In this document: positions 1 through 8,776 of the stretch, piece by piece
Layout: each line of letters begins with the position of its first letter
How positions within the stretch are numbered: position 1 is the stretch's first letter
Assembly (NCBI GenBank): GCA_024636975.1
Contig: JAGXGA010000067.1
Coordinates: forward strand, 21,797 to 85,796
DNA length: 64,000 nt
Source: Mariniphaga sp.
Lineage (GTDB): Bacteria > Bacteroidota > Bacteroidia > Bacteroidales > Prolixibacteraceae
Direction: 5' to 3'
Made by a program: the position numbers and the translations under genes
Notes under the pieces: generated by a model
Seen by the model: only the letters and a program-made list of their open reading frames with translations
The model's database searches: none
What the model was told of the DNA's origin: nothing

Positions 1-84
1 TTTTGCAGAATACAGGTTGTAGTGCTTTTGCTTTCACGGGCACCTAAAAATATTGTATCCCGACATACCTGCTACGGATTAAAC

Positions 85-183
85 TCAATGTAAACTCAAT
101 ATTAATTCAGTATTAACTCAATGTAAATTCAATTATAATTGAATTTACATTGAGTTATATTTGAGTTTACATTGAGTTTAACA
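85..183. repeat. Palindromic 11-bp-unit array, copy 1
   Basis: Five 11-bp units of the form TCAatgTAAAC run from 85 to 139 and four inverse units of the form TGAgTTTACAT run from 140 to 183. Positions 114-157 form a perfect 44-bp palindrome centred between 135 and 136, and pairing continues imperfectly to about 91-180. Copies 2 and 3 (41505-41614 and 62740-62849) have five units on each side, so this copy appears to have lost one right-hand unit. The rest of 1-563 holds no gene I can support; a small hairpin lies at 447-464. Confidence 0.9.
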
Positions 184-563
184 TGGTCCAGGTATCTCAT
201 ATTCTTGTTTTATACAACCCTGGATGCAAAGAGTATATATTGAAAAATTTTTCTTAAAAACCTTATTTTCAATATTTAACCTTAGTAAAGCACTTGGTTT
301 CTCAGATTTCTCAACCTTATTATTTTTTTAAATGCTTTTAATCCGGGAAATAAGGGAATAAGGTTTGGGTATAGTAGTTTCGGATAGATACTAAGAAAAT
401 AAAACAACAGGATGGCGCAGTTTTCATTATGAGCATTATTTTAATCAGCGAATCGGAATTCGCTGCTCCCGGTTCACCTGTTGTCTATGACAAATCAAAA
501 TTTATTGGATGGTCAGCATAAAAAACAATGCTGCTTTTCAATAAAAAAATGCCTGTTTTCTTC

Positions 564-571
564 TAAATTTG
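564..571 (+). promoter_or_regulatory. Probable -7 promoter box
   Basis: TAAATTTG matches the Bacteroidota -7 consensus TAnnTTTG. It lies 32 bp before the ATG of the exported phosphatase/nuclease gene at 604. No clear -33 TTG is seen at the right distance, so this is a moderate call based on one box and its position. Confidence 0.4.
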
Positions 572-603
572 CTGATATTGTAAAATATAATCAATAAAAA
601 CAG

Positions 604-1440
604 ATGAAAAAAATAATCTTCATGGCTTTGGTATTAATTCCATCGGTCTTATTTTCGCAACAAATGAACATTATTTCCTTCAATATCAGATACAATACCC
701 CGAATGACAGCATGAATGCATGGCCTAACAGGGTTGAAATGGCAACCGGGCTGCTTCGTTTTCATGAAGCAGATATATTTGGTTTGCAGGAGGCATTGCA
801 CGGACAGATTTTGGATGTCCAGAAAGAGTTGCCGGATTACGCCTGGTTTGGTGTAGGCCGTGAAGACGGAGAAAAAGGAGGCGAATTTTCTCCCATATTT
901 TATAAAAAGTCAGAATTCATTCTTCTAAAAAACGGAACCTTCTGGCTTTCGGAAACACCTGAAAAACCTAGTAAAGGATGGGATGCTGCACTGAACCGCA
1001 TTATAACCTGGGGCCAGTTTCAGTCGAAAGTTACAGGAAAACAGTTTTTGGTATTTAACACGCATTTCGATCATGTTGGAAAAGAAGCACGAAAAAACTC
1101 AGCTGATCTGATCGGGAAAAAGATTCAGGAGATGACCAGCAATAAAAACCTGCCTGTAATTGTAACCGGTGACTTCAATCTCGCACCCGACACAGAACCC
1201 ATTCAGCGTTTGAAACGATTTGTAAAAGACAGCCGTGAAGTATCAGAAGAACCCCCTTACGGGCCGGTAGGGACATTTAACGGATTCAAACTGGAGGCTG
1301 ATTTAAGCAGCAACCGGATTGATTACATTTTTGTTTATGGCGCCATTGACGTATTAAAATACGCAGCTTTAGCAGAAATCAAAGATCAGCGGTTTCCATC
1401 GGACCACTTACCTGTATTTGCAAAAGTACAATTGAAATAA
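604..1440 (+). CDS. Exported endonuclease/exonuclease/phosphatase family protein
   Basis: A 278-residue protein with an N-terminal signal peptide ending near residue 19 (VLFSQ). The EEP fold motifs appear in order: IISFNIRYN near residue 23, metal-binding Glu63 in GLQEA, THFDH near 153, TGDFN with Asp190 and Asn192, NRIDYIF near 237 and SDHLP with His268. These are the metal-dependent phosphoesterase residues of the DNase I/sphingomyelinase superfamily. The exported location suggests a periplasmic or outer-membrane phosphodiesterase or nuclease; the substrate cannot be told from sequence. The amino acid symporter gene follows after 17 bp, so the two are probably co-transcribed. Confidence 0.88.
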   Translation: MKKIIFMALVLIPSVLFSQQMNIISFNIRYNTPNDSMNAWPNRVEMATGLLRFHEADIFGLQEALHGQILDVQKELPDYAWFGVGREDGEKGGEFSPIFYKKSEFILLKNGTFWLSETPEKPSKGWDAALNRIITWGQFQSKVTGKQFLVFNTHFDHVGKEARKNSADLIGKKIQEMTSNKNLPVIVTGDFNLAPDTEPIQRLKRFVKDSREVSEEPPYGPVGTFNGFKLEADLSSNRIDYIFVYGAIDVLKYAALAEIKDQRFPSDHLPVFAKVQLK

Positions 1441-1457
1441 CCCTGCAAAATTGATTC

Positions 1458-2822
1458 ATGATTGAGCAAGCAGGGAAATTAATCATCAATACTGCCGATT
1501 TTGTATGGGGAATCCCTGTATTAGTCCTTCTGCTTGGCGGGGGATTTTATTTCCTGGTATATTCGCGCCTGGCACCGTTAAGGTATTTTGGCCATGCTTT
1601 AAAAATACTTACAGGCAAATTCGACAATCCGGATGAGCCCGGGCAATTAAGGCATTATGAAGCCCTTTCGACTGCACTTGCAGGTACTGTGGGAATGGGT
1701 AATGTGAGCGGAGTTGCAGTAGCCATAACAATGGGCGGACCGGGAGCTATATTCTGGATGTGGATTTCTGCGTTGCTGGGCATCAGCACTAAATTCTTCA
1801 CATGCACCCTTGCCGTTATGTTTCGTGGGAAAGACTCTGCCGGAGTAATACAGGGAGGGCCCATGTATTTTATCACAGAAGGATTGGGAAGCAAATGGCG
1901 GCCAATGGCTGTTTTTTTCTCAATAGTTGGAATGATTGGTGTTTCTCCCCTTTTCCAGGCAAACCAACTTACACAAATAATTGGCGACACCCTGCTTGCA
2001 CCTAACAATGTGGAGACTTCATTTCAGACCAACCTCATAACCGGGATCGTCATATCATTAATAGTCGGAATTGTTGTAATTGGAGGAATAAATCGTATCG
2101 GAAGTGTAACCGGTAAATTGGTCCCGTTTATGGTTGTGGTTTATGTGGCAACGGTTTTGTTTATTATTTTCACAAATGCCGGGCAAATTATTCCGGCTTT
2201 CAAAACTATTTTCACTGATGCATTTACCGGTGATGCAGTGTTGGGAGGTTCAATAGGTGCAGTTATCATTACAGGAGTGCGCAGGGCAGCTTTTTCGAAT
2301 GAAGCAGGTTTGGGGACAGCGCCCATGGCACATGGTGCAGCCAAAACAAATGAGCCGGTCCGCGAAGGGCTGGTGGCTATGCTGGGCCCGGTAATTGATA
2401 CACTGATCATATGCACTATGACAGCCCTTGCTATAATTGTCACCAGCACCTGGCTGGAAAGTTCAGCCGACGGGATTACCCTCACAGCACATGCATTCGA
2501 AGCAGCCATACCGGGTTATGGCCCTTACATATTAACAGGGGCGGTTACTTTTTTTGCCATGTCAACACTATTTGCATTTCCTTATTATGGGGCGAAATGC
2601 CTTGGATTTGTTGCCGGAGCAAAATATCAGCACCTGTACAATTATGCATTTGTAGTGGCAATCATAATCGGCTCTGTTTCCAACCTAAGGGTAATTATTG
2701 GGCTGGTTGATATTGCATTTGCCCTAATGGCATTCCCTACGGTAATTTCTGCATTGTTGCTTTCTCCACATGTCAAACAGGCTGCAAATAAATATTTTGC
2801 TGAGTTGAAAAAAACTTCATAA
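1458..2822 (+). CDS. Sodium:alanine/glycine symporter, AGCS family
   Basis: A 454-residue inner-membrane protein with about ten or eleven hydrophobic segments. It carries the AGCS signature region GTVGMGNVSGVA near residue 75 and the conserved stretches MGGPGAIFWMW and RRAAFSNEAGLGTAPMAH. The family moves alanine or glycine inward with sodium. It begins 17 bp after the EEP-family gene, with no terminator between them. The exact amino acid transported is inferred from the family only. Confidence 0.92.
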   Translation: MIEQAGKLIINTADFVWGIPVLVLLLGGGFYFLVYSRLAPLRYFGHALKILTGKFDNPDEPGQLRHYEALSTALAGTVGMGNVSGVAVAITMGGPGAIFWMWISALLGISTKFFTCTLAVMFRGKDSAGVIQGGPMYFITEGLGSKWRPMAVFFSIVGMIGVSPLFQANQLTQIIGDTLLAPNNVETSFQTNLITGIVISLIVGIVVIGGINRIGSVTGKLVPFMVVVYVATVLFIIFTNAGQIIPAFKTIFTDAFTGDAVLGGSIGAVIITGVRRAAFSNEAGLGTAPMAHGAAKTNEPVREGLVAMLGPVIDTLIICTMTALAIIVTSTWLESSADGITLTAHAFEAAIPGYGPYILTGAVTFFAMSTLFAFPYYGAKCLGFVAGAKYQHLYNYAFVVAIIIGSVSNLRVIIGLVDIAFALMAFPTVISALLLSPHVKQAANKYFAELKKTS

Positions 2823-2945
2823 AGGGTTCACATTCTTAATGTTAATTTCATATTGAAAACTTAAATTGTATGCAATATAATTCTTCACATAAATTCGTGA
2901 TATTTGTCATCAATACATTAAAAATATCAAATAAAAATAATACGG

Positions 2946-4118
2946 ATGTTTAAAATACAAACGTTGAATAAAATTGATACCGAGGGATTAAAACTTTTGC
3001 CTTTGGATCAATACGAGATTGCAAGCGACATACCGGCACCCGATGCCATAGTACTGCGCAGTTTTAATATGCACGATATGGAATTGCCCTCCTCCGTTAA
3101 AGCAGTTGCCCGGGCAGGCGCAGGTGTTAACAACATTCCACTGGAAAAATGCACTGAAAAAGGCATTGTTGTATTTAATACTCCGGGAGCCAATGCCAAT
3201 GGAGTAAAGGAGCTGGTAATAGCCGGTTTGTTAATGGCATCAAGAGATATTACAGACGCAGTAATGTGGGCAAAAACCCTTTCAGACAAAGGTGAGGAAG
3301 TTCCTTCCCTGATAGAAAAAGGTAAAAATAATTTTGCCGGACAGGAAATTCAGGGGAAAACACTCGCGGTGGTAGGACTGGGTGCAATTGGCGTATTGGT
3401 TGCCAATGCAGCACATGCAATGGGGATGAAAGTGATTGGCTACGATCCTTATATGTCGGTAAAGCAAGCCCTGTTACTTAGCAACCAGGTAAAATTCGTA
3501 AAGGGGATACAGTCGCTTCTGAGCCAGGCTGATTACATTACGTTAAACATACCGCTTACACCCGAAACCAAAGGATATATTAATAAAGAGAAGTTTGGGA
3601 TGATGAGAACTGGTGTAAGGATTCTGAACTTTGCACGTGGTGGGCTGGTTGATCTGGATGCTCTTTCAGAAGCCATCGATTCGGGAAAAGTTGCACGCTA
3701 TGTGACTGATTTTCCGAATGAGAAAACGTTGCAGATGAAAAATGTGATTTCCATTCCACATCTTGGAGCTTCAACAAAAGAATCGGAAACCAATTGTGCT
3801 ATAATGGCCGTAAATCAGGTAAAAGATTTTCTCGAAGACGGCAATATTAAAAATTCAGTGAATTTTCCTGAGGCACAAATGGACAGAAACGGTGGAGTAC
3901 GGATACTTATAGCCAATCAGAATATTCCAAATATGGTAAGCCAGATATCAAGCGTTCTGGCCTCGGAAGGATTAAACATCGACAATATGTTGAACAAGAA
4001 ACACGAAAACATAGCCTTCAACATTATTGATGTAGCACAACCCGGTGTGGATGAATCGCTGGAATCAAAGCTAAAGGCAATAAAAGGTGTGTTTATGGTT
4101 CGAATTATTCCGGCTTGA
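2946..4118 (+). CDS. serA: D-3-phosphoglycerate dehydrogenase with ACT domain
   Basis: A 390-residue cytoplasmic enzyme for the first step of serine synthesis, 3-phosphoglycerate to 3-phosphohydroxypyruvate with NAD. The Rossmann motif VVGLGAIG lies near residue 141. Catalytic elements are the Arg in NFARGGLVD, an acidic residue in TDFPNEK and the His in IPHLGAST. Residues of about 318-390 form the ACT domain (RILIANQNIPNMVSQIS), normally the site of serine feedback. Length matches the short ACT-type SerA of Bacteroidota. serC and serB are not adjacent. Confidence 0.9.
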   Translation: MFKIQTLNKIDTEGLKLLPLDQYEIASDIPAPDAIVLRSFNMHDMELPSSVKAVARAGAGVNNIPLEKCTEKGIVVFNTPGANANGVKELVIAGLLMASRDITDAVMWAKTLSDKGEEVPSLIEKGKNNFAGQEIQGKTLAVVGLGAIGVLVANAAHAMGMKVIGYDPYMSVKQALLLSNQVKFVKGIQSLLSQADYITLNIPLTPETKGYINKEKFGMMRTGVRILNFARGGLVDLDALSEAIDSGKVARYVTDFPNEKTLQMKNVISIPHLGASTKESETNCAIMAVNQVKDFLEDGNIKNSVNFPEAQMDRNGGVRILIANQNIPNMVSQISSVLASEGLNIDNMLNKKHENIAFNIIDVAQPGVDESLESKLKAIKGVFMVRIIPA

Positions 4119-4136
4119 AAGTTATATAGATAAAGC

Positions 4137-4163
4137 AGGAAGCAGGCCTTCCTCTTATTTTTT
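4137..4163 (+). terminator. Weak candidate terminator after serA
   Basis: AGGAAG at 4137-4142 pairs with CTTCCT at 4148-4153 across a 5-nt loop, followed by a T-rich run to about 4172. The stem is only 6 bp, so this is tentative. Confidence 0.35.
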
Positions 4164-4224
4164 ATTATTTTTGACTTTATCTCAGTAATTAATTATTAAA
4201 ATTAATCATTATAAGTAATAAAAC

Positions 4225-6252
4225 ATGGACAAACGAATAGAAACCAAAGCAGCCGATAATATAAGGATTTTATCGGCCTCAATGGTTGAGAAAGCAAAAT
4301 CAGGACATCCCGGAGGTGCCATGGGTGGGGCCGATTTCATACACATTCTTTATTCAGAATTTTTGAATTACGATCCCTCCGATTTAAGCTGGCACAATCG
4401 CGACCGTTTTTTTTTAGATCCGGGGCACATGTCTCCAATGCTTTATTCTGCTCTGGCACTTGCCGGGTATTACAGTAAAGATGATCTGGCCAATTTCAGG
4501 CAATGGGGAAGCGTAACCCCGGGACATCCTGAAAGAGACCTTGATCGCGGTATTGAAAACACTTCCGGTCCGCTTGGTCAGGGGCATTCAATGGCCGTTG
4601 GAGCAGCTATTGCTGAAAGGTTTCTTGTTGATCGTTTTGGCGACTGGATGGCACACAAAATCTTCACATATATTTCCGATGGTGGCATACAGGAGGAAGT
4701 ATCACAGGGAGCAGGTCGGATAGCAGGATTCCTGGGACTGAACAACCTTATCATGTTTTATGATTCAAACGACATTCAGCTCTCAACAGAAACAGATAAG
4801 GTATCGCATGAAGATACAGCAAAGAAATACGAAGCCTGGGGCTGGAATGTAAAGTCAATCGATGGAAATGACCCTGACCAGATAAGAGGTGCGCTAAAAA
4901 ATGCCGTTGCTGAAACCGAAAAACCAACATTGATTATCGGTAAAACTATAATGGGAAAAGGCGCTGTTGCTGATTCGGATGAACTATTTGAAAGAAAAGT
5001 TTCAACGCATGGAATGCCATTAGGTGAGGCAGGAGCTTCTTTTGAAAAATCAATTAAGAACCTTGGCGGTGACCCGTCAGATCCGTTTGCTATCTTTGAT
5101 GATGTAAGAGAGCTTTACGAAAAGCGGAAAGAAGATCTAAAAAAGTGCGTCGCTTCAAAGCGGGCAGAACAGAAAGAATGGGAAAAAGCTAATCCTGAAC
5201 TGGCAGAAAAAAGAAACAGATTCTTTTCAACTGAGGCAACTGATTTTGATTTTTCAGCTGTGGAACAGAAAGCCAATACTGCTTCACGGGCAGCATCAGG
5301 GACGGTGCTGGCTGCAATGGCAGGCAAGGTAGAAAATCTTATTGTAGCCTCAGCCGATTTATCGAACTCTGATAAAACCGATGGATTCCTGAAAAAGACT
5401 ACAGCCTTCAGCAAGGGCGACTTCAGCGGCTCTTTCCTGCAAGTTGGTGTGAGTGAACTTACCATGGCCTGTCTTGCAAATGGCATGGCCCTGCACGGTG
5501 GAGTAATCCCCGTTTGCGGAACCTTCTTCGTATTCTCCGATTATATGAAACCGGCAGTACGTCTTGCAGCTTTAATGGAACTGCCAGTAAAATATGTATG
5601 GACTCATGATGCCTTCCGCGTGGGAGAAGATGGACCAACCCATCAGCCGGTAGAGCAGGAAGCGCAAATCAGGTTAATGGAAAAACTGCAAAACCATAAG
5701 GGGCATAACAGTATGCTGGTACTTCGCCCGGCCGATTCCAATGAAACTACTGTGGCATGGAAAATGGCGATGGAAAATACATCTACTCCAACAGCATTGA
5801 TTTTATCGCGTCAGAACATTCCGAACCTTCCGGTTGAAGGGAGCACATGGGAATCGGCATTGCAGACAGAAAAAGGAGCATATGTAGTTACCAGACCAGA
5901 AGGCACCCCTGATGTGGTGCTGGTGGCTAGTGGCTCAGAAGTGGCAACCCTGGTTGCCGGTGCCGAAAAACTTAAGAAGGACGGCATTAAGGTTCAGATT
6001 GTTTCAGCTCCTTCAGAAGGATTGTTCCGCAATCAGCCGGAAGAATACCAGGAGAGCGTCCTGCCAACAGGTATTCCACGGTTCGGGCTTACTGCAGGTT
6101 TGCCCGATACATTATCCGGACTAATCAGAGATAACGGAAGAATTTGGGGAATGGCTTCATTTGGATTCTCGGCCCCTTACCAGGTACTTGATGAAAAGCT
6201 TGGCTTCACAGGAGAAAATGTATACAACCAGGTAAAAGATATGTTGAGCTAA
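4225..6252 (+). CDS. tkt: Transketolase
   Basis: A 675-residue thiamine-diphosphate enzyme of the non-oxidative pentose phosphate pathway, of full usual length. Seen in order: GHPGGAMGGADF near residue 27, the DPGHMSPMLYS region, GPLGQGHSMAVG near 115, the diphosphate-binding loop ISDGGIQEE near 150, the start of the pyrimidine-binding domain near residue 350, and the sugar-binding RVGEDGPTHQPVEQ near 467. A TAnnTTTG-like box lies at 4166-4173 about 50 bp upstream. A strong hairpin at 6277-6306 ends the transcript. It exchanges two-carbon units between sugar phosphates and links to gnd later in the window. Confidence 0.95.
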   Translation: MDKRIETKAADNIRILSASMVEKAKSGHPGGAMGGADFIHILYSEFLNYDPSDLSWHNRDRFFLDPGHMSPMLYSALALAGYYSKDDLANFRQWGSVTPGHPERDLDRGIENTSGPLGQGHSMAVGAAIAERFLVDRFGDWMAHKIFTYISDGGIQEEVSQGAGRIAGFLGLNNLIMFYDSNDIQLSTETDKVSHEDTAKKYEAWGWNVKSIDGNDPDQIRGALKNAVAETEKPTLIIGKTIMGKGAVADSDELFERKVSTHGMPLGEAGASFEKSIKNLGGDPSDPFAIFDDVRELYEKRKEDLKKCVASKRAEQKEWEKANPELAEKRNRFFSTEATDFDFSAVEQKANTASRAASGTVLAAMAGKVENLIVASADLSNSDKTDGFLKKTTAFSKGDFSGSFLQVGVSELTMACLANGMALHGGVIPVCGTFFVFSDYMKPAVRLAALMELPVKYVWTHDAFRVGEDGPTHQPVEQEAQIRLMEKLQNHKGHNSMLVLRPADSNETTVAWKMAMENTSTPTALILSRQNIPNLPVEGSTWESALQTEKGAYVVTRPEGTPDVVLVASGSEVATLVAGAEKLKKDGIKVQIVSAPSEGLFRNQPEEYQESVLPTGIPRFGLTAGLPDTLSGLIRDNGRIWGMASFGFSAPYQVLDEKLGFTGENVYNQVKDMLS

Positions 6253-7085
6253 GTTAATTCAAAAAACTTTTGCTGTAAAAACCGGGTAACTTCACCCGGT
6301 TTTTTATTTGCTACCGGATTATCATCAATTATAACAACAGGAGTTATTTCGCTTCCGGTGCCGGCTATCATCAGTTCGTCGAGTTTAAGAAGTTCATTTT
6401 CAGAAATCGCTCTTTCCTCAAATGGAATGTTATTGGCAGCACAAATTTCAAGAACAACCTTTCGGGTAATTCCCGGTAAGATTAAGTTTGACAAGGGATG
6501 AGTAACAACAATTCCGTTTTTTACTGCCAATACACTTGAGTGGGTTGCTTCAGTAACCTTTTCGTCGCGGATGAGGATGCACTCCCCTGCCCCTGCTTCA
6601 ACTGCCTGGTTGAAGAGCATGGTATTCGGAAGAAGGGAAACCGACTTTATATCGCAACGTAGCCACCGGATATCCTGGTGAGTGATAACTTTTATTCCTT
6701 GTTCAAGATTTTCTTTAGCAGACGGCATGGGAAAAGCAAAAGCATAAACAGTTGGTTTCGCATCAACCGGAAAATGGTGAATGCGTTTATGAGCCCCACG
6801 AGTTATTTGAAGGTAAACACCGGCATGAATCCGGGTTAAATCATTCATCTCAAGGAGTTGGCGAAAAACATCCGCAAAAACATCAAGAGGGCCAACATCA
6901 ATTTTAACTTCCCTCAGGTTTCTTTTAAGCCTTTCGATATGATCGGCATACCTTAAAGGGTTCCCGTTGTAGTATTTAATTACTTCATAAATTCCATCAG
7001 CGAAAATAAAACCCCGGTCGTTTGGTGAAACAGAGGCATTGTCAACTGGTACAAATTCCCCATTAAGATAAATCAGTTCTTTCAT
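6249..7085 (-). CDS. Class IV PLP-dependent aminotransferase, D-amino acid transaminase-like
   Basis: A 278-residue fold-type IV transaminase. The PLP lysine is in [12 protein letters not shown] near residue 140. The cofactor phosphate loop LPGITRKVV lies near 201 and the TGSEITPV motif near 252. The acidic/basic pattern resembles D-alanine/D-glutamate transaminases (Dat) more than branched-chain enzymes, but the substrate is inferred. Its ATG overlaps the stop of the endonuclease IV gene by 4 bp (ATGA, 7082-7085), so translation is probably coupled. It converges on tkt, with 4 bp of coding overlap. Confidence 0.82.
   Translation of the reverse strand: MKELIYLNGEFVPVDNASVSPNDRGFIFADGIYEVIKYYNGNPLRYADHIERLKRNLREVKIDVGPLDVFADVFRQLLEMNDLTRIHAGVYLQITRGAHKRIHHFPVDAKPTVYAFAFPMPSAKENLEQGIKVITHQDIRWLRCDIKSVSLLPNTMLFNQAVEAGAGECILIRDEKVTEATHSSVLAVKNGIVVTHPLSNLILPGITRKVVLEICAANNIPFEERAISENELLKLDELMIAGTGSEITPVVIIDDNPVANKKPGEVTRFLQQKFFELT
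6277..6306 (+). terminator. Rho-independent terminator for tkt
   Basis: ACCGGGT (6281-6287) pairs with ACCCGGT (6294-6300). The stem is extended by AAAA before and TTTT after, giving an 11-bp stem followed by a T run. It lies inside the 3' end of the convergent aminotransferase gene, so the same bases encode the C-terminal PGEVT region of that protein. Confidence 0.8.
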
Positions 7086-7930
7086 CGGATTAAACTTTTA
7101 AGCAATTCAACTTCTTCCGGCCAGAGTTCTTCATTCGGTGTTTCCAGTATCAGGGGAATTCCGTTAAACCGGTCATCGCTCATAATAGATTCAAACACTT
7201 CGAGCCCCAGGGTACCTTTTCCGATGCTATCATGCCTGTCGACCCGGCTGCCAAACTCTTTTTTCGAATCATTCAGATGCATTCCTTTCAGGTATTTGAA
7301 ACCAACAACTTCATCAAACTCCATGAATACTTTTTCAAAACCCTCCTTCGTTTTGATATCATAGCCTGCAGAAAAAGCGTGGCAGGTATCAATACAAACA
7401 CCAATCCTGCTTTGATCATTAACCTGATCAATTATTTTTTTAATCTGGTAGAAAGAGAATCCAAGGTTGGTTCCCTGCCCGGCTGTATTTTCAATAACTG
7501 CTGTTACCCCACTGGTATTTTCAAGCGCCAGGTTAATTGACCCGGCAATTGTTGCCAGACACTCTTCTTCACTAATTTTATTTAGGTGGCTGCCGGGATG
7601 GAAATTCAGAAGATCGAGCCCCAGTTGCTCACAACGCTGCATTTCATCAAGAAACGCATCACGTGATTTCTGAAGCGGCTCCTTCTCCGGATGCCCCAGA
7701 TTAATCAGGTAACTGTCGTGAGGCAAAATCTGCCATGGATGATAGCCGTATTTTTCACAATTTAATTTAAATGTTTTTATTGAATCAGGTGTTAAAGATT
7801 TAGCTACCCATTGCCGCTGATTCTTTGTAAAAAGGGCAAATGCAGTTGCACCTGTTTTATATGCATTCGCCGGGGCATTTTCTACACCACCTCCTATGCT
7901 TACATGCGGACCTATATATTTTCTGTTCAT
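7082..7930 (-). CDS. nfo: Deoxyribonuclease IV (AP endonuclease)
   Basis: A 282-residue zinc-dependent AP endonuclease for base excision repair; length is typical. Metal-binding family motifs are visible: HVSIGGG at the N terminus, NFHPGSHL near residue 109, [12 protein letters not shown] near 145, [13 protein letters not shown] near 178, [17 protein letters not shown] near 216 and LETPNE near 262. It is the first gene of a two-gene minus-strand operon with the class IV aminotransferase. The upstream spacer (7931-8072) separates it from a divergent DUF4251 gene. Confidence 0.94.
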   Translation of the reverse strand: MNRKYIGPHVSIGGGVENAPANAYKTGATAFALFTKNQRQWVAKSLTPDSIKTFKLNCEKYGYHPWQILPHDSYLINLGHPEKEPLQKSRDAFLDEMQRCEQLGLDLLNFHPGSHLNKISEEECLATIAGSINLALENTSGVTAVIENTAGQGTNLGFSFYQIKKIIDQVNDQSRIGVCIDTCHAFSAGYDIKTKEGFEKVFMEFDEVVGFKYLKGMHLNDSKKEFGSRVDRHDSIGKGTLGLEVFESIMSDDRFNGIPLILETPNEELWPEEVELLKSLIR

Positions 7931-8072
7931 AATAATTAAATTTATAAACTGCTGACAAATGTCGGAACAGTTTTTGCAAAAGCATTAGTTATCTGACAAA
8001 TTCTCCCTGAATCTAAAATCGTTATGAAGATAAATGAATTTAAAGTTACAATTATATAAATTTTAAAAAACC

Positions 8073-8588
8073 ATGAAAAATATAATATTTACAAGTATGC
8101 TGGTTGTTGCATTTCTTTTTACAGCAAATGCTCAGGAGGAACAGAAAAGCCGGAAAGAGCGGCGGGAAGAAAAGCAGGAACAAAAAAAGGAAGAAATAAA
8201 AAACCTGCTCGAAGAAAAATCATTTGTTTTTACACCTACACATGCACTGCCATTGGGTGGTGGCAGCATCTACTTAAGCCACTCATTTGATGCAGAGATT
8301 AAAGGCGATACCCTCTTTTCGTATCTGCCATTCTTTGGTGTAGCCTACCGTGTTGAATATGGCAGCAGACAAAGTGCTTTTGATTTTACACAGCCAATTG
8401 AAGAATATGAATTTGAAAAAGATGACAATGGGTACCAGGTAAACCTGGAAGTTAAAAACACAATGGATTACCTGACATACAATTTTCATATTTCGGAATT
8501 GGGTTATGCCACATTGAATGTTACCAGCACAAACCGGCAGGCAATTTCATTCTACGGACATATAGAAGCACCTGAAGAAGACAAGTAA
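8073..8588 (+). CDS. Exported DUF4251 domain protein
   Basis: A 171-residue protein with a signal peptide ending near residue 20 (TANAQ), a charged Lys/Glu/Arg-rich linker at about 22-45, and a C-terminal globular domain with YRVEYGS, YLTYNFHISE and ATLNVTSTNRQAISFYG. This matches the DUF4251 family, a beta-rich domain known almost only from Bacteroidota, with no established function. It probably resides in the periplasm or outer membrane. It stands alone between the divergent nfo gene and the E1 gene. Confidence 0.8.
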   Translation: MKNIIFTSMLVVAFLFTANAQEEQKSRKERREEKQEQKKEEIKNLLEEKSFVFTPTHALPLGGGSIYLSHSFDAEIKGDTLFSYLPFFGVAYRVEYGSRQSAFDFTQPIEEYEFEKDDNGYQVNLEVKNTMDYLTYNFHISELGYATLNVTSTNRQAISFYGHIEAPEEDK

Positions 8589-8776
8589 CTTTTATTTTCT
8601 GCTTTTGGTAAACAACAGGAAAAGTTATGATCTGACAGGCTGAACTCATCATTTTAATTTCATTCATTGATTTTCAAAGATGGTTATCTTTAGAATCAAT
8701 GAAAGTTTAAACATTTTATAGAATACAAATGTTATTTTTCCGGCTAAAAGACATAAATGTCTGAAATCAATTTCGC

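Noticed and set aside
85..183. CRISPR-like array made of 11-bp repeats
   Set aside because: Units are contiguous with no spacers, reverse direction at the centre, and no cas genes are present.
447..464. Hairpin AGCGAAT-CGGA-ATTCGCT in the first spacer
   Set aside because: No T run, no neighbouring gene end within the window, and no second copy noticed.
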